From positions 496,001 through 560,000 of the forward strand of contig NZ_CP079925.1 in assembly GCF_019355935.1 (NCBI RefSeq): 64,000 bases of DNA, read 5' to 3'. The notes under the pieces are model-generated. The model was not told the DNA's origin and did no database searches. It saw only the letters and a list, made by a program, of their open reading frames with translations. This DNA comes from Comamonas sp. Y33R10-2 (GTDB lineage Bacteria > Pseudomonadota > Gammaproteobacteria > Burkholderiales > Burkholderiaceae_C). A program made the translations under genes and the position numbers. Numbering within the stretch: position 1 is the first letter of the stretch; each line of letters opens with the position of its first letter. Below, piece by piece: positions 29,107 through 40,625 of the stretch.

Positions 29107-29982
29107 TTATTCCACCGCGTCAGCTGGCAAGCGCTGGAGCATGGCCAGCGAGCTGGAGATGCGGTCGCGCAGTTCGCGGCGGTCCACGATCATGTCTACG
29201 GCACCCTTTTGCTGCAGAAACTCGGCACGCTGGAAGCCTTCAGGCAGCTTGACGCGCACGGTGGTCTCGATCACGCGAGGGCCGGCAAAGCCGATCAGGG
29301 CCTTGGGTTCTGCAATCACGATATCGCCCACAAAGGCAAAGCCGGCAGACACGCCGCCCATGGTGGGGTCTGTCAGCACGGAGATGTAAGGCAGGCCCTT
29401 TTTGGCCAAGCGGGTCAGCGCCGCATTGGTCTTGGCCATTTGCATGAGCGACAGCAGGCCTTCTTGCATACGCGCACCGCCGGTGGCCGTAAAGCAGACG
29501 AAGGGCACTTTTTGCTCGATAGCGGTTTCAACGCCGCGCACAAAGCGCTCGCCCACCACGGAGCCCATGGAGCCGCCCATGAAGTCGAACTCAAAGCAGG
29601 CCACGACCATGTTGATGCTCTTGACGGAGCCACCCATGACGATCAGCGCATCAGTTTCGCCGGTGTTTTCCAGCGCTTCTTTGAGGCGTTCGGTGTACTT
29701 GCGGCTGTCTTTGAACTTCAAAGGGTCCACAGGAACGACTTCCTGGCCAATTTCATAGCGCCCTTCGGCATCTAGGAAATGGTTCAGGCGCGCACGCGCA
29801 CCGATGCGGTGGTGGTGGCTGCAGCTGGGGCAGACGTTCTGGTTTTTTTCCAGATCGGTCTTGTACAGAACGGTTTCGCAGCTAGGGCATTTGATCCATA
29901 GACCTTCGGGAATCTGCTGGCTGCGTTCCGTGGGGTTGGTTTGCTGGATTTTTGCAGGCAGAAGTTTTTCAAGCCAAGACAT
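29107..29982 (-). CDS. accD: Acetyl-CoA carboxylase carboxyltransferase subunit beta
   Basis: A 291-residue subunit that transfers carboxyl groups from biotin to acetyl-CoA in fatty acid synthesis. The N-terminal zinc ribbon has two CPSC pairs (CPSCET and CPSCSHHHR, about residues 34-58). The crotonase-like fold follows, with [21 protein letters not shown] and [16 protein letters not shown]. It lies downstream of trpA on the same strand, separated by a 187-bp gap that contains a dispersed repeat. Confidence 0.98.
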   Translation of the reverse strand: MSWLEKLLPAKIQQTNPTERSQQIPEGLWIKCPSCETVLYKTDLEKNQNVCPSCSHHHRIGARARLNHFLDAEGRYEIGQEVVPVDPLKFKDSRKYTERLKEALENTGETDALIVMGGSVKSINMVVACFEFDFMGGSMGSVVGERFVRGVETAIEQKVPFVCFTATGGARMQEGLLSLMQMAKTNAALTRLAKKGLPYISVLTDPTMGGVSAGFAFVGDIVIAEPKALIGFAGPRVIETTVRVKLPEGFQRAEFLQQKGAVDMIVDRRELRDRISSSLAMLQRLPADAVE

Positions 29983-30078
29983 GGTGTTTCCTTTTCAGTT
30001 TCCACTGCACTGCGCGCCACCCGCAACCCATGAGAGCGGCGCGGCGCAGGCACTGGCGCAATCCCTTCAGGGACAGCG

Positions 30079-30148
30079 AGCAAGGGCCGCCCTGCAGCGA
30101 TGTTGTCGTCCCCCTTCAAGGGGGAAGCAGCAAAGCCGCTCAGAGGGA
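30079..30148 (+). repeat. Dispersed GC-rich palindromic repeat, copy A (accD-trpA gap)
   Basis: Begins AGCAAGGGCCGCCC, passes through TCGTCCCCCTT and a GGGGGAAGC arm and ends near GCTCAGAGGG. The same order of blocks appears at 40559-40625 (same orientation) and 58678-58735 (opposite orientation). The CCCCCTT/AAGGGGG arms form a short hairpin. Confidence 0.6.
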
Positions 30149-30169
30149 GGCTGGTTTCTCAGGTGTGCA

Positions 30170-30979
30170 TTATGCGTCGAGTGCTTTACGCACGCCGCGC
30201 AAAAAGTCTATTGCCAGCGGCAAGATTTTTTCGTGCGGCTGGTTGTCGAGCAGGTCAATGATGCGGCTACCGATAATGACGGCATCGGCGACTTGGCCTA
30301 CGGTTTGGGCTGTTTGTGCATCGCGAATGCCAAAACCCACGCCCACAGGGATGCTGACATGCTGGCGAATTCGCGGCAGCATGGCTTCCACAGCAGCGGT
30401 GTCCAGCGCGCCAGAACCGGTCACGCCCTTGAGCGAGACGTAGTAGACATAGCCAGTTGCCACGCGGGCCACTTGCTGCATGCGCTCATCGGTACTGGTG
30501 GGGGCCAGCAAGAAGATGAGGTCCATGTCGCGGGCCTTGAGCTTGGCAGCAAACTCTTCGCACTCTTCGGGTGGGTAGTCAACGATGAGTACGCCGTCTA
30601 CGCCTGAGTCTTTGGCGTTGTTGACGAAGGCGTCTTCGCCGTGAATCTGGTCATAGCGCTCAACCGGGTTGGCATAACCCATGAGCACCACGGGCGTGGT
30701 CAAGTCTTTTTTACGAAACTCGGCCACATAAGCCAGCACTTGGGCGAGGCCCACACCGTTGGCGATGGCTTTGTCGCCCGCACGCTGAATGGTGGGGCCG
30801 TCGGCCATGGGGTCGGAGAAGGGCACGCCCAGCTCGATCACATCGGCACCGGCTTCCACCATGGCGTGCATGAGCGAAGGGGTGATGCTGATAAAGGGGA
30901 AGCCAGCAGTCACATAAGGAATCAGCGCCTTGCGGCCTTCTTGCTTGAGTTTGCTGAAAGTGTCAGAAATTCGGCTCAT
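30170..30979 (-). CDS. trpA: Tryptophan synthase alpha subunit
   Basis: A 269-residue TIM barrel that cleaves indole-3-glycerol phosphate to indole. The catalytic Glu is in [21 protein letters not shown] (about residues 48-68), with the catalytic Asp shortly after. Family blocks KGVTGSG and GVGFGI are present near the phosphate-binding site. It is the last trp gene in truA-trpF-trpB-trpA, with a gap of only 3 bp after trpB. Confidence 0.98.
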   Translation of the reverse strand: MSRISDTFSKLKQEGRKALIPYVTAGFPFISITPSLMHAMVEAGADVIELGVPFSDPMADGPTIQRAGDKAIANGVGLAQVLAYVAEFRKKDLTTPVVLMGYANPVERYDQIHGEDAFVNNAKDSGVDGVLIVDYPPEECEEFAAKLKARDMDLIFLLAPTSTDERMQQVARVATGYVYYVSLKGVTGSGALDTAAVEAMLPRIRQHVSIPVGVGFGIRDAQTAQTVGQVADAVIIGSRIIDLLDNQPHEKILPLAIDFLRGVRKALDA

Positions 30980-30982
30980 AAA

Positions 30983-32272
30983 TTACTTTCCACCGATGAT
31001 GACAGCCTTGGCTGCATCGTGGCCGGGGCCTCCCTTGACGGTGAGGCCACGCATGGATGGACGGTCAAAATACTCGGCACCCGACAGGTCGGCCACGGTG
31101 CCAATGTCCTTATCGCCACGACCGGAGAGGCTGACGAGAATCGACTGGTCGGTGCGCATGGTCTTGGCCAGCTTCATGGCGTAAGCCACGGCGTGGCTGG
31201 ACTCCAGCGCGGGGATGATGCCTTCGGCGCGGCACAGGTAGTGGAAAGCGTCCAGCGCTTCGCCATCGGTAATGCCCACGTACTGGGCGCGACCGATTTC
31301 CTGCAGCCATGCGTGCTCAGGGCCCACGCCGGGGTAGTCCAGGCCGGCGCTGATGGAGTGGGTCTCCAGAATCTGGCCGTTGTCATCTTGCATGATGAAG
31401 GTACGGTTGCCGTGCAGCACGCCCGAGCTGCCTTTTTGCAGTGATGCCGAGTGCTTGCCGGTTTCAAGACCTTCACCAGCGGCTTCTACGCCGATCAGCT
31501 GGGTTTTTTCAAAGGGAATGTAGGGGTAGAAGATACCCATGGCATTGCTGCCGCCGCCCACACAGGCCACCACCGCGTCGGGCTGCTGCTCAGGGCCCAG
31601 AAATTCGGGCATCTGCGTCAGGCACTCTTCGCCAATGACTTTTTGGAAGTCGCGCACCATCATGGGGTAGGGATGGGGGCCTGCCACCGTACCGATGATG
31701 TAGAAGGTGTTGTCTACGTTGGCGACCCAGTCGCGCATGGCTTCGTTGAGCGCGTCTTTCAGGGTCTTGCTGCCGGATTCAACGGGAATCACGGTGGCGC
31801 CCAGCAGTTTCATGCGGTAGACATTGGGGCTTTGGCGCTTTACGTCCTCTGCACCCATGTAGATGATGCATTCCAGACCGTAGCGCGCACAGATGGTGGC
31901 TGTGGCTACGCCATGCTGGCCCGCGCCAGTCTCAGCAATGATTCGAGGCTTACCCATGCGCTTGGCGAGCATAGCTTGACCGATCACGTTGTTGATCTTG
32001 TGCGCGCCGGTGTGGTTCAGGTCTTCGCGCTTGAGATAAATCTGCGCGCCGCCCATTTCACGCGACATGCGGTCTGCGTGGTAGACGGGAGAAGGGCGAC
32101 CCACATAGTGAGCCAGCTCTGACTGGAATTCAGCGATGAACTCCGGGTCGTTCTGGTATTTGGCATAGGCCTCGCGCAGCTCGACCAGTGCGTGGGTCAG
32201 TGTTTCGCTGGCGAAGCTGCCGCCGTAGCGGCCGAAGTGGCCGTGGGCATCTGGGTACTGGTATTCAAACAT
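30983..32272 (-). CDS. trpB: Tryptophan synthase beta subunit
   Basis: A 429-residue PLP enzyme that condenses indole with serine. The PLP lysine is in [11 protein letters not shown] (about residue 90), followed by ETGAGQHG and a GGGSNAMG phosphate-cup motif near residue 235. The ATG at 32272 ([14 protein letters not shown]) is supported by conserved residues such as GRYGGSF close to the N-terminus. The gene overlaps the end of trpF by 76 bp in a different frame. Confidence 0.97.
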   Translation of the reverse strand: MFEYQYPDAHGHFGRYGGSFASETLTHALVELREAYAKYQNDPEFIAEFQSELAHYVGRPSPVYHADRMSREMGGAQIYLKREDLNHTGAHKINNVIGQAMLAKRMGKPRIIAETGAGQHGVATATICARYGLECIIYMGAEDVKRQSPNVYRMKLLGATVIPVESGSKTLKDALNEAMRDWVANVDNTFYIIGTVAGPHPYPMMVRDFQKVIGEECLTQMPEFLGPEQQPDAVVACVGGGSNAMGIFYPYIPFEKTQLIGVEAAGEGLETGKHSASLQKGSSGVLHGNRTFIMQDDNGQILETHSISAGLDYPGVGPEHAWLQEIGRAQYVGITDGEALDAFHYLCRAEGIIPALESSHAVAYAMKLAKTMRTDQSILVSLSGRGDKDIGTVADLSGAEYFDRPSMRGLTVKGGPGHDAAKAVIIGGK

Positions 32273-32970
32273 GTGTCAGTCTGCAAAATTTGTGCATCCG
32301 CTGCACGTACGGCAGCAATGAAGCGGTGAATCTTGTGGGCATCTTTGATGCCTTTGAGGGGCTTGCCATCGGGGCCATCGGCCTCGACGCCCGAGCTCAC
32401 ATCAATGGCAAGTGACAGCCCGCGAGGGCGTACTTGCAAAATGCCATCGGTCACGTTTGCAGGCGTGAGTCCACCAGACAAAACGAGGTGAGAGGCTACG
32501 CTTGTTGGCAGAAGTGACCAATTGAATGCTTTTCCGCCGCCGCCATAACCGTCGACATGGGCGTCGAGCAAGATGGCTTGGGCTTTTGAATAACGTTGTG
32601 CGTATTCTACGAGGTCAAAATGCGCCGCATCATCGCCTAGGGGTATGCGGGCAGCGCGCAGCCAGGGTTGTGCGCCCCGGGTGGCGGCTTCGCAGTCTTC
32701 GGGGGACTCATCACCATGAAACTGCACGCAAGCGTTGGGTATTGCTGCACAAGCAGCTATGACGTTGCTAGCTGTTTCGTTCACAAACAGCAAAACCGGC
32801 GTGACAAAAGGTGGCAGCCGCTTGGCCAATTCGGCTGCGCGCTGCAGGGTAACGGCGCGTGGGCTTTTGGCGTAAAGCACAAAGCCGATGGCGTCAGCAC
32901 CAGCGGCCACTGCGGCGTCCACATCTTGCTCGCGGGTCAGGCCGCAAATTTTGATTCGGGTTCGGGTCAT
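32197..32970 (-). CDS. trpF: Phosphoribosylanthranilate isomerase, C-terminally extended
   Basis: A 257-residue TIM-barrel enzyme that converts phosphoribosylanthranilate to CdRP. The N-terminal [11 protein letters not shown] carries the catalytic Cys, and the central VQFHGDE and C-terminal [10 protein letters not shown] are typical. TrpF is normally about 205-220 residues. The last about 25 residues (Thr/Ala-rich, ending AAASPAKH) come from reading through 76 bp that also encode the start of trpB. ATG 32970 is 7 bp after the truA stop. Confidence 0.95.
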   Translation of the reverse strand: MTRTRIKICGLTREQDVDAAVAAGADAIGFVLYAKSPRAVTLQRAAELAKRLPPFVTPVLLFVNETASNVIAACAAIPNACVQFHGDESPEDCEAATRGAQPWLRAARIPLGDDAAHFDLVEYAQRYSKAQAILLDAHVDGYGGGGKAFNWSLLPTSVASHLVLSGGLTPANVTDGILQVRPRGLSLAIDVSSGVEADGPDGKPLKGIKDAHKIHRFIAAVRAADAQILQTDTCLNTSTQMPTATSAATAAASPAKH

Positions 32971-32977
32971 GCGGACT

Positions 32978-33829
32978 TCAAGGTAACCAATCAAAGCCTA
33001 CGGTGCGAGTGGGAAGGCCCCATTTTTCATCGTAGACGGGGCCGAGAAAATACAGACCATCAGGCGAGAAAGTAGGCGCTGCGGCATCGCGTGAGCGCGC
33101 TGCCAGCACTTCTTTCATCCACTCAGGAGGATGTTGGCCCTGACCAATGGCAATCAGGCAGCCCATGATGTTGCGCACCATGTGGTGCAAAAAGGCGCTT
33201 CCATCGAACTCAACGCGCCAGTAACAGCATTCCATGGACTCGGTGTCGCCGGGGCGCATGGAGCTGGCTGCGGCCTCGCGCGAGCCGCCGCTACTCATAC
33301 GGCGGGTGACGCGAATGTCGTACAGCGTTTTGACGGGGGTCTTGGCCTGACAGCCTGAGGCGCGGAACGACGAAAAGTCATGCTCGCCCACCAGGTACTG
33401 CGCCGCTTTTTGCATGGCCTCGCCATCGAGTTGGTAGAACATCCAGCCCACTCGCCCCGCTTCCACACTGGGGCGCACGGGTGACTGCATCAGTACATAG
33501 GCGTAGCGACGACCCGTTGCGCAGTAACGTGAATGAAAGTCTTCAGGCACGGGCTGCGCCCATTGCACGGCAATGTCGGCGGGCAAAAAAGTGTTGGTGC
33601 CGCGCACCCAAGAGTAGGGAGCGCGGTTGAGTTCAGTGTCAAAGTGCACGACTTGCATCAGGCCATGAACACCAGCATCGGTGCGGCCAGCGCAAATTGT
33701 GGACACTTTTTCAGCGGCAAAGCGGCCCAAGGCCGCTTCGAGTTTGTCTTGTACGGTGTTGCCGGAGGACTGGCTTTGCCAGCCCTGGTAGGCCTGACCG
33801 TTGTAACTTACACCAAGAGCTATGCGCAT
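32978..33829 (-). CDS. truA: tRNA pseudouridine synthase A
   Basis: A 283-residue enzyme that converts uridines 38-40 of tRNA anticodon arms to pseudouridine. The catalytic Asp is in [11 protein letters not shown] (about residue 52), and the family block FHSRYCAT and the [19 protein letters not shown] core segment follow. It is 7 bp upstream of trpF, an arrangement seen in many betaproteobacteria. Confidence 0.96.
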   Translation of the reverse strand: MRIALGVSYNGQAYQGWQSQSSGNTVQDKLEAALGRFAAEKVSTICAGRTDAGVHGLMQVVHFDTELNRAPYSWVRGTNTFLPADIAVQWAQPVPEDFHSRYCATGRRYAYVLMQSPVRPSVEAGRVGWMFYQLDGEAMQKAAQYLVGEHDFSSFRASGCQAKTPVKTLYDIRVTRRMSSGGSREAAASSMRPGDTESMECCYWRVEFDGSAFLHHMVRNIMGCLIAIGQGQHPPEWMKEVLAARSRDAAAPTFSPDGLYFLGPVYDEKWGLPTRTVGFDWLP

Positions 33830-33869
33830 GGCACAGCTCCCGGCGTGAGGGATAAACGCATCAATTCAA

Positions 33870-36806
33870 TTAACCAATCTGAGTCAGCAGGCTTTGAGCC
33901 TTGGCTTTGAGATCGCCATGGGCTTCGGCGATGACTTCTTCAATCAGTGTACGTGCTCCGTCAGCATCACCGATGGCATTGAATTCTTCGGCCAGTGCCA
34001 GCTTGGTTGCCAGCGGGTCAGAGGCTTGAGCTGACGAGGCCGCTGCCGGAAATTCTGCAGCAGGGTTGGATTCACCAAGATCCAGAGACAGGCCGCTCAG
34101 ATCGAAAGTGACATTGGTCGGATTGGCGCTGGCCGATGGCGTAAAGCTGCTGTCTGAATCAATCGGCATCTGCAAAGTCATGGCTTCAGTGCTGTTGCCT
34201 TCTTCTGCTGCTGAAGCGTGGTTCACCGTGAGATCAGCAGGTGCAGTATCAAGCTCTTCAGTGTTTTGCGACGAAGTTTGCAGCGGCAGCGTGAAGCTGT
34301 CGAGGTCGAACTCCAAAGCATTCGACATGCTCTCTTGGGTGGGAGCGGCCACAGGAGTTGCGGCTTGCGACGCAGTAGCTGGCAGGCTGAACGAGGCGAG
34401 GTCGTTCAAATCAAGGTTGAGGCCATTGTCTGCTGCAGCCGGCGTAGAAACTGCTGGCGTTGCCGCAGGAGTTTCCCATTGAGCCAGCGAGGCAAAATCT
34501 TGCTCATTAGGTTGAGACACTGTGGCTGCAGAAATGGGCGCAGGAGCAGGAGCCATGCCGCCTGGCAGGTCCAGTTCCATGTCGAAATCCATGGCTGAGG
34601 GCTGGGTCGCAGGGCCTTCGCGATCCGAGTCTTTCTGGGCAGCGAGTGCCGAGCCAAAAGATGCGGCTGCAGCGCCAGCTGCCAAAACCGATGCAGGGTT
34701 GATGGCGCTAGTTGCGCTAGCCTGTGGCGAGCCGCCGGGCTGGTACAGGGCGTTTTGGGGATCAAGGATCCTGCCTTGATCGATCAGACGTTGCCACTCA
34801 GGGCCCTTGCCTTGAGTCAGCTCGTACAGATTGTTAGCTACTGATGCATAGGCCATGCGGTCATGGCGTTTGGCGTAAATTTCAGCCAGCTTCTGGTGCA
34901 GAACCAAACGGCTAGGGTCGTTGCGCAGCGCTTCCTTCAGAATTTCTTCTGCTTGCAGGTCGCGGCCATAAGCCAGATAGACATCAGCTTCAGCCAGCGG
35001 GTCTACGTCGCCGGCATCCAGCTGGCTAGGCGAGTACTGCATGGATTGAGCAGACATCTGGCTGCTGTTGGATGAGGTATCCACGCGCTGGCCACCGCTG
35101 GCTCCGAAGAAGGAGTCAGGGGACAGCTGGCTGTCGCCCAGAGTGCTATCAGGACCTGCGGCAGACTCTTTGCGGCGTTGCATAACGCGGTAGCCACCGT
35201 AGCCCAGCAGCAGTGCGAGCAGAGCTGCACCGGCCAGAGGAATGGTTGGATCTTCCATCAGGCTATCGATAAAGCTGGGCTCCTCGGGGACAGCAACCTG
35301 AACAGGTGCTGGCTTGGGCGGCTCTACAGCGGGTGCTGGCTCAGCGACTGCTGCTTCAGGGGCGGTTTCGATGGCGCTACCTGTGCTATCGGCAGGCGTA
35401 GCGGCTGCATCTGCAGGCTTGGCAGCTTCTGCTGCTGCGCCCTCTGTAGGTGTTGCTGGCGCGGGTGTAGATGTTGCATCAGGTGCAGCAGTGACCGGTG
35501 CTGTAGGTGCTGCGGGGGCGACCGCTGCAGTCGGTGCAGTGGCTGCAGCATTGCTGGCGGCGGTGGCGGAAGGTACGCTCAAGCCCGGAGTTTGTGGAGT
35601 TGCCCCCGTAGCAGCTGGCGTGGCAGCGTTGCCTGCGGGTTTGGTCGCAGCAGCAATTTGGCTTAGCTCAGCCATATTGCGTTTGAGTTCATCAGCACGA
35701 GCCGCCTGATTGGCGGTTTGTTTTTGCTGTGCCAATTGTTCGTCTTCTGTCATGCCCTTAACTGAGCCCTTAGACAGAGTCAGTTTGTCGGGTGCTGCAG
35801 TGCTGGGCTTGGCATCATCGACATGTGCTTGCACTTGGCCCGAAGCGCTGCGGGATGCAGCCTCAACAGGAGCTGTCGGCGCGACACCTGCCAACTGGCG
35901 GCGGAACTGGTTGAAGTCTTGCGACTGCGCAACCATGATTTTGCGAGCTTCTTTGACGGATGTGGCCTGTGCGGTGGCTTCGTCTGGTAATTGAATCACG
36001 GCGCCACTGCGCATACGGTTGATGTTGCCGCCAATGAAGGCTTGTGGATTGCTGCGCAGCATGGCGACAAGCATTTGGTCCAGCGAGACACTTGCAGGCT
36101 TGTGGGCTGCGGCAAGGCGACCAGCGGTATCACCGGTCTTGACGCGAACTTCACCCTTGGATCTGGTTGGCTCGCTAGCAGCCGTCTTGATCTTGTCTTG
36201 TTTTTTGGACTCAGACTTTGCGGATGGATTGGCAGGATCGCGGTCGTTGCGCAGGTCACGGCCCTGTGCAGCAACCACAGGGGCTGGTGTGGGGCGTGCT
36301 GTAGCTACTGCAGGCTGAGCTGGTGCTTGCACCTGTTGCGGCTGTTGCACCTGCGCTGGCGCTGCTTGTGCGGCAGTTGCGACTGCGGGAGCTGGCCTGC
36401 GAGTGGGGGGGTCCAGCAGCAGTGTGTAATTGCGCTGCAGTTTGCCGGATGCCCAATTAGCATCAATCACCAAGTCCACAAAGGGATCGTTCACGGGCTG
36501 AAAGCTGCTCAGTTGCAGCACGGCCGTGCCGTTCGCTCGCTTTTGAATCTTGATGCGGACGGTGTTGGCTGTGCCTGAGTACTCCATGCCCTGTGCGCGG
36601 AAGGCAGCAGGAGATGCGATGGCCGCTTGCAAGCTGTCAGCCTCTGCAGCGCTGAGCTGAGGAATTTCGACTTCTGCGCGCAAAGGTTCGCCCAGAGCAG
36701 ATTGAACCGTGATGCGGCCCAAGGCTAATGCCAATGCATCGGTGGCCGACAGACTAGATAGAGCGAGGGTGGCTGCGGCGAGCGCAGAGAGTTTCCAGCG
36801 TTGCAT
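33870..36806 (-). CDS. fimV: FimV/HubP-like pilus assembly and polar hub protein
   Basis: A 978-residue protein. A signal peptide and a FimV N-terminal domain (GRITVQSALGEPLRAEVEIPQL) are followed by a LysM-type peptidoglycan-binding region (VKTGDTAGRLAAAHKPASVSLDQML, about residue 210). A long Ala/Pro/Thr-rich linker leads to a single membrane helix (PLAGAALLALLLGYGGYRVM). The cytoplasmic part has a TPR-like segment and a conserved FimV C-terminal domain ending AKAQSLLTQIG. In Pseudomonas and Vibrio this family anchors polar pili and chemosensory proteins. It lies between asd and truA, as in other betaproteobacteria. Confidence 0.95.
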   Translation of the reverse strand: MQRWKLSALAAATLALSSLSATDALALALGRITVQSALGEPLRAEVEIPQLSAAEADSLQAAIASPAAFRAQGMEYSGTANTVRIKIQKRANGTAVLQLSSFQPVNDPFVDLVIDANWASGKLQRNYTLLLDPPTRRPAPAVATAAQAAPAQVQQPQQVQAPAQPAVATARPTPAPVVAAQGRDLRNDRDPANPSAKSESKKQDKIKTAASEPTRSKGEVRVKTGDTAGRLAAAHKPASVSLDQMLVAMLRSNPQAFIGGNINRMRSGAVIQLPDEATAQATSVKEARKIMVAQSQDFNQFRRQLAGVAPTAPVEAASRSASGQVQAHVDDAKPSTAAPDKLTLSKGSVKGMTEDEQLAQQKQTANQAARADELKRNMAELSQIAAATKPAGNAATPAATGATPQTPGLSVPSATAASNAAATAPTAAVAPAAPTAPVTAAPDATSTPAPATPTEGAAAEAAKPADAAATPADSTGSAIETAPEAAVAEPAPAVEPPKPAPVQVAVPEEPSFIDSLMEDPTIPLAGAALLALLLGYGGYRVMQRRKESAAGPDSTLGDSQLSPDSFFGASGGQRVDTSSNSSQMSAQSMQYSPSQLDAGDVDPLAEADVYLAYGRDLQAEEILKEALRNDPSRLVLHQKLAEIYAKRHDRMAYASVANNLYELTQGKGPEWQRLIDQGRILDPQNALYQPGGSPQASATSAINPASVLAAGAAAASFGSALAAQKDSDREGPATQPSAMDFDMELDLPGGMAPAPAPISAATVSQPNEQDFASLAQWETPAATPAVSTPAAADNGLNLDLNDLASFSLPATASQAATPVAAPTQESMSNALEFDLDSFTLPLQTSSQNTEELDTAPADLTVNHASAAEEGNSTEAMTLQMPIDSDSSFTPSASANPTNVTFDLSGLSLDLGESNPAAEFPAAASSAQASDPLATKLALAEEFNAIGDADGARTLIEEVIAEAHGDLKAKAQSLLTQIG

Positions 36807-37170
36807 ATGGCGTCAGACTTGTTTGTGCAACCAACAGCCTTTTTTATTAGCTGAGTTTGTGACTGCGGATGCACATGTAAATTGAAAAATCCAATAGGTA
36901 GTGAGTGAAACACTGCCATGGGACATAGCTTGCATTGTCAACGACGCTATTGCATTGCGAGCAAAAGCTTGCTTAGCAAGGCTGGGAACTGTTGTCGATT
37001 GGCAACGAGATGTAAGTTAATGTAGGTTTCAAGACGCTCTGCACCTTCCAAACTAAGCAGGCGAGCCTTAAGTCTCGCCTGAGGTCTCAATATAAAAAAG
37101 TGCCAGTGTTCACATGAACGACTGGCACTTTTTAGGTAGGCTCGCCTCGAAGGCTTAATTAAGCGGGCAA
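36807..37170. other. asd-fimV gap: tandem hairpins, no gene
   Basis: This 364-bp minus-strand gap has no gene. Besides the terminator at 37095-37133 it holds a second stem, AGGCGAG (37059-37065) with CTCGCCT (37074-37080), immediately downstream on the minus strand. The right part presumably contains the fimV promoter. Confidence 0.4.
37095..37133. terminator. Intrinsic terminator after asd
   Basis: AAAAAGTGCCAGT (37095-37107) pairs with ACTGGCACTTTTT (37121-37133), with an inner GTTCA/TGAAC palindrome. T-runs occur on both strands, so it works for the minus-strand asd transcript. Confidence 0.85.
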
Positions 37171-38283
37171 TTATTTCGCCAGCAAGATGCGCAGCATGCG
37201 GCGCAGCGGCTCGGCAGCGCCCCACAGCAGTTGGTCACCAATCACGAAGGCCGACAGATACTCGGGGCCCATGTTCAACTTGCGCACGCGGCCTACTGCA
37301 ACTTCCAAGCCGCCGGTGGTGGCTGCAGGGGTCAATTCCTTGACGGTTTCAGCGCGGTCATTGGCCACGAATTTGACCCAAGGATTTCCAGCCTTGATCA
37401 GAGCTTCGATTTCGGCCAAAGGCAAGTCCTTCTTCAGCTTCAAAGTCAAAGCCAAAGAGTGGCAGCGCATGGCGCCAATGCGCACGCACAGGCCGTCCAC
37501 GGGGATGGTCGCTTCGGTGCCGAGGATTTTGTTAACTTCGGCTTGACCCTTCCATTCTTCTTTGGATTGGCCGTTAGGCAACTGCACATCGATCCAAGGG
37601 ATCAGGCCGCCAGCCAAAGGTGCGCCGAAGAATTCGGTGGGTACATCGCCGCGAATGGTTTGTGCCACCTTGCGGTCGATGTCCAAAATGGCGGACGCAG
37701 GCGTTGCAAGCTCATCGGCCACGGCGGAATGCACCACGCCCATGCCCTTGAGCAATTCGCGCATGTGGTTGGCGCCGCCGCCGGAGGCAGCTTGGTACGT
37801 CATGGAAGACACCCACTCCACCAGACCAGCCTTGAACAAGCCGCCCAAGCCCATCAGCAAGATGGAGTTGGTGCAGTTGCCACCAATCCAGTTCTTGCCG
37901 CCCGCAGCCAGCTTGGCTTGGATCAGGTCGTCGTTAACGGGGTCCAGCACGATGACCGCGTCGTCTTCCATGCGCAGCGACGATGCAGCGTCAATCCAGT
38001 GACCAGCCCAGCCGGCAGCGCGCAGCTTAGGGAAGACTTCCTTGGTGTAGTCGCCGCCTTGGCAGGTGATGATGACGTCGCACTTAGACAGCTCAGCGAT
38101 GTCGTTGGCATCTTTAAGCTGGGTGTGGACGGTGGCCATGGCTGGAGCCTTGCCACCAGCATTGGAGGTGGAGAAGAACACAGGCTCGATCATCGCGAAG
38201 TCGCCCTCGGCCTGCATGCGATCCATCAGCACAGAGCCGACCATACCGCGCCAACCTACCAAACCAACCAGTTGCTTGCTCAT
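37171..38283 (-). CDS. asd: Aspartate-semialdehyde dehydrogenase
   Basis: A 370-residue NADPH-dependent enzyme that makes aspartate semialdehyde, the branch point to lysine, threonine, isoleucine and methionine. The N-terminal Rossmann motif [10 protein letters not shown] and the active-site Cys segment [14 protein letters not shown] followed by [13 protein letters not shown] are clear. ATG 38283 has a ribosome binding site (AAGG at 38291-38294). The 5' leader may be regulatory (see the small leader ORF). Confidence 0.97.
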   Translation of the reverse strand: MSKQLVGLVGWRGMVGSVLMDRMQAEGDFAMIEPVFFSTSNAGGKAPAMATVHTQLKDANDIAELSKCDVIITCQGGDYTKEVFPKLRAAGWAGHWIDAASSLRMEDDAVIVLDPVNDDLIQAKLAAGGKNWIGGNCTNSILLMGLGGLFKAGLVEWVSSMTYQAASGGGANHMRELLKGMGVVHSAVADELATPASAILDIDRKVAQTIRGDVPTEFFGAPLAGGLIPWIDVQLPNGQSKEEWKGQAEVNKILGTEATIPVDGLCVRIGAMRCHSLALTLKLKKDLPLAEIEALIKAGNPWVKFVANDRAETVKELTPAATTGGLEVAVGRVRKLNMGPEYLSAFVIGDQLLWGAAEPLRRMLRILLAK

Positions 38284-38655
38284 TTGAAACGCCTTTTCAG
38301 TTTTGAAAACAGTAGCTAGGGACTGCTTCGTCCGGCTCGTCTGAGCCGAAAAGGCGCACGACGAACCGGGCTGGGTCAGCCTGTAATCGTCTTAATAATG
38401 GTGATTGCGCGCGCTTTCACACCGGGCTGCATGGCGAGTGTGAAGGCTTCAGAGATGAAGGTGCGAGCGACAAACATAAGAGTGCTAATTCTATCGAATC
38501 GAGAAAACTCTTGAACGACTAAATTAGATTGAATCTTTGGTCAAAACGTCGAAATAATTGATTTATTTTTGACGTTTTGTTTTATTTAATAAGGAAATGC
38601 CGAGCATTAGGCTGCTACTTTGCGATAGCGGCCTGATGCGAGTCTTTCAAGGTAA
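38284..38655. other. leuB-asd gap: candidate asd leader plus AT-rich palindrome
   Basis: This 372-bp gap holds the short ORF 38376-38477, an SD-masking helix (AAAAGGCG at 38290-38297 pairing CGCCTTTT at 38349-38356) and an AT-rich palindrome pairing AAAACGTC (38543-38550) with GACGTTTT (38571-38578) downstream of leuB. A weak minus-strand promoter (TAGAAT box at 38488-38493) could start the asd leader. Confidence 0.45.
38376..38477 (-). CDS. Candidate leader peptide upstream of asd (33 residues)
   Basis: A short minus-strand ORF of 33 codons located about 90 bp upstream of the asd start. Its final ten residues, [10 protein letters not shown], are seven-tenths Ile and Thr, which are end products of the aspartate pathway. 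A downstream helix would mask the asd ribosome binding site. This resembles thrL-type leaders, but no ribosome binding site is obvious. It could be chance. Confidence 0.35.
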   Translation of the reverse strand: MFVARTFISEAFTLAMQPGVKARAITIIKTITG

Positions 38656-39732
<1,077 letters not shown>

Positions 39733-39751
39733 GATGTTCCTTTGATGAATT

Positions 39752-39845
39752 TGATAGCTGCTTGTGCTTGATATTCATAGATTTCATGTTGAATTTGCTT
39801 TGAAACCTATGAAGAACTAGCACCACTAGCTCATTTATTAATAGT
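39752..39845. repeat. Dispersed AT-rich intergenic repeat between leuD and leuB
   Basis: Forward unit GATAGCTGCTTGTGCTTG (from 39753) followed by an inverted-looking second half (AACTAGCACCACTAGCTC, about 39815-39832). It resembles the copy after dnaB in both its opening words and its bipartite layout. Confidence 0.5.
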
Positions 39846-40501
39846 TACTTCTGAATCAAGGTATGCGCCAGCCAAGGCTTTTGCGCCAAGCGCTCGGCTT
39901 CAAAGGCCTTGATCTTGTCGGCGTGACGCATGGTCAGGCCGATGTCGTCAAAGCCGTTGAGCAGGCAGTACTTGCGAAAGGCGATGACGTCGAAGGGGAT
40001 CTCTTCGCCTTGTGGGCGAGTAACGACTTGGCGCTCCAGATCAATGGTCAGCTCGTAGCCGGGGAAGGCCGCTACTTCGTTAAACAACTGCTCGATGACC
40101 ACTTCGGGCAAAACGATAGGCAGCAGGCCGTTCTTGAAGCTGTTGTTGAAGAAGATGTCCGCAAAGCTAGGAGCCAGAATGGCGCGAAAGCCATACTGAT
40201 CCAGCGCCCAAGGTGCGTGCTCGCGGCTGGAGCCGCAGCCGAAGTTCTGGCGCGCGATCAGCACCGATGCGCCTTTGTAGCGCGGCTGGTTGAGCACGAA
40301 GTCGGGATTGGGTTTGCGCGAGGACTCCGGCACGCCGGGCTGGCCGGGTTGGTCCAGATAGCGCCACTCGTCAAACAGATTGGGGCCAAAGCCGGTCTTT
40401 TTGATGGACTTCAGGAACTGCTTGGGAATGATGGCGTCGGTGTCAACGTTCTCGCGGTCCATCGGGGCGACAAGGCCCTTGTGCACGGTGAATTTCTGCA
40501 T
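39845..40501 (-). CDS. leuD: 3-isopropylmalate dehydratase small subunit
   Basis: A 218-residue swivelling domain of isopropylmalate isomerase. Visible blocks are [16 protein letters not shown], the [14 protein letters not shown] substrate loop and [18 protein letters not shown]. It works with the leuC product. The leuC-leuD gap of 124 bp contains a GC-rich dispersed repeat, so the two genes are not tightly coupled. Confidence 0.98.
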   Translation of the reverse strand: MQKFTVHKGLVAPMDRENVDTDAIIPKQFLKSIKKTGFGPNLFDEWRYLDQPGQPGVPESSRKPNPDFVLNQPRYKGASVLIARQNFGCGSSREHAPWALDQYGFRAILAPSFADIFFNNSFKNGLLPIVLPEVVIEQLFNEVAAFPGYELTIDLERQVVTRPQGEEIPFDVIAFRKYCLLNGFDDIGLTMRHADKIKAFEAERLAQKPWLAHTLIQK

Positions 40502-40558
40502 GGTGTGATTCCAGAATCTTTAGTCTTGGCGACGTTCGCATTTCGCCGCGAGATGGCC

Positions 40559-40625
40559 AGCAAGGGCCGCCCCGTAGCAAAGGCCATCGTCCCCCTTGGG
40601 GGAAGGCGCGCAGCGACTCAGGGGG
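40559..40625 (+). repeat. Dispersed GC-rich palindromic repeat, copy B (leuC-leuD gap)
   Basis: Shares AGCAAGGGCCGCCC, ATCGTCCCCCTT and GGGGGAAGGCG blocks with copies A and C. It abuts the last codon of leuC. CCCCCTT and the following GGGGGAAGG can form a short hairpin. Confidence 0.6.
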
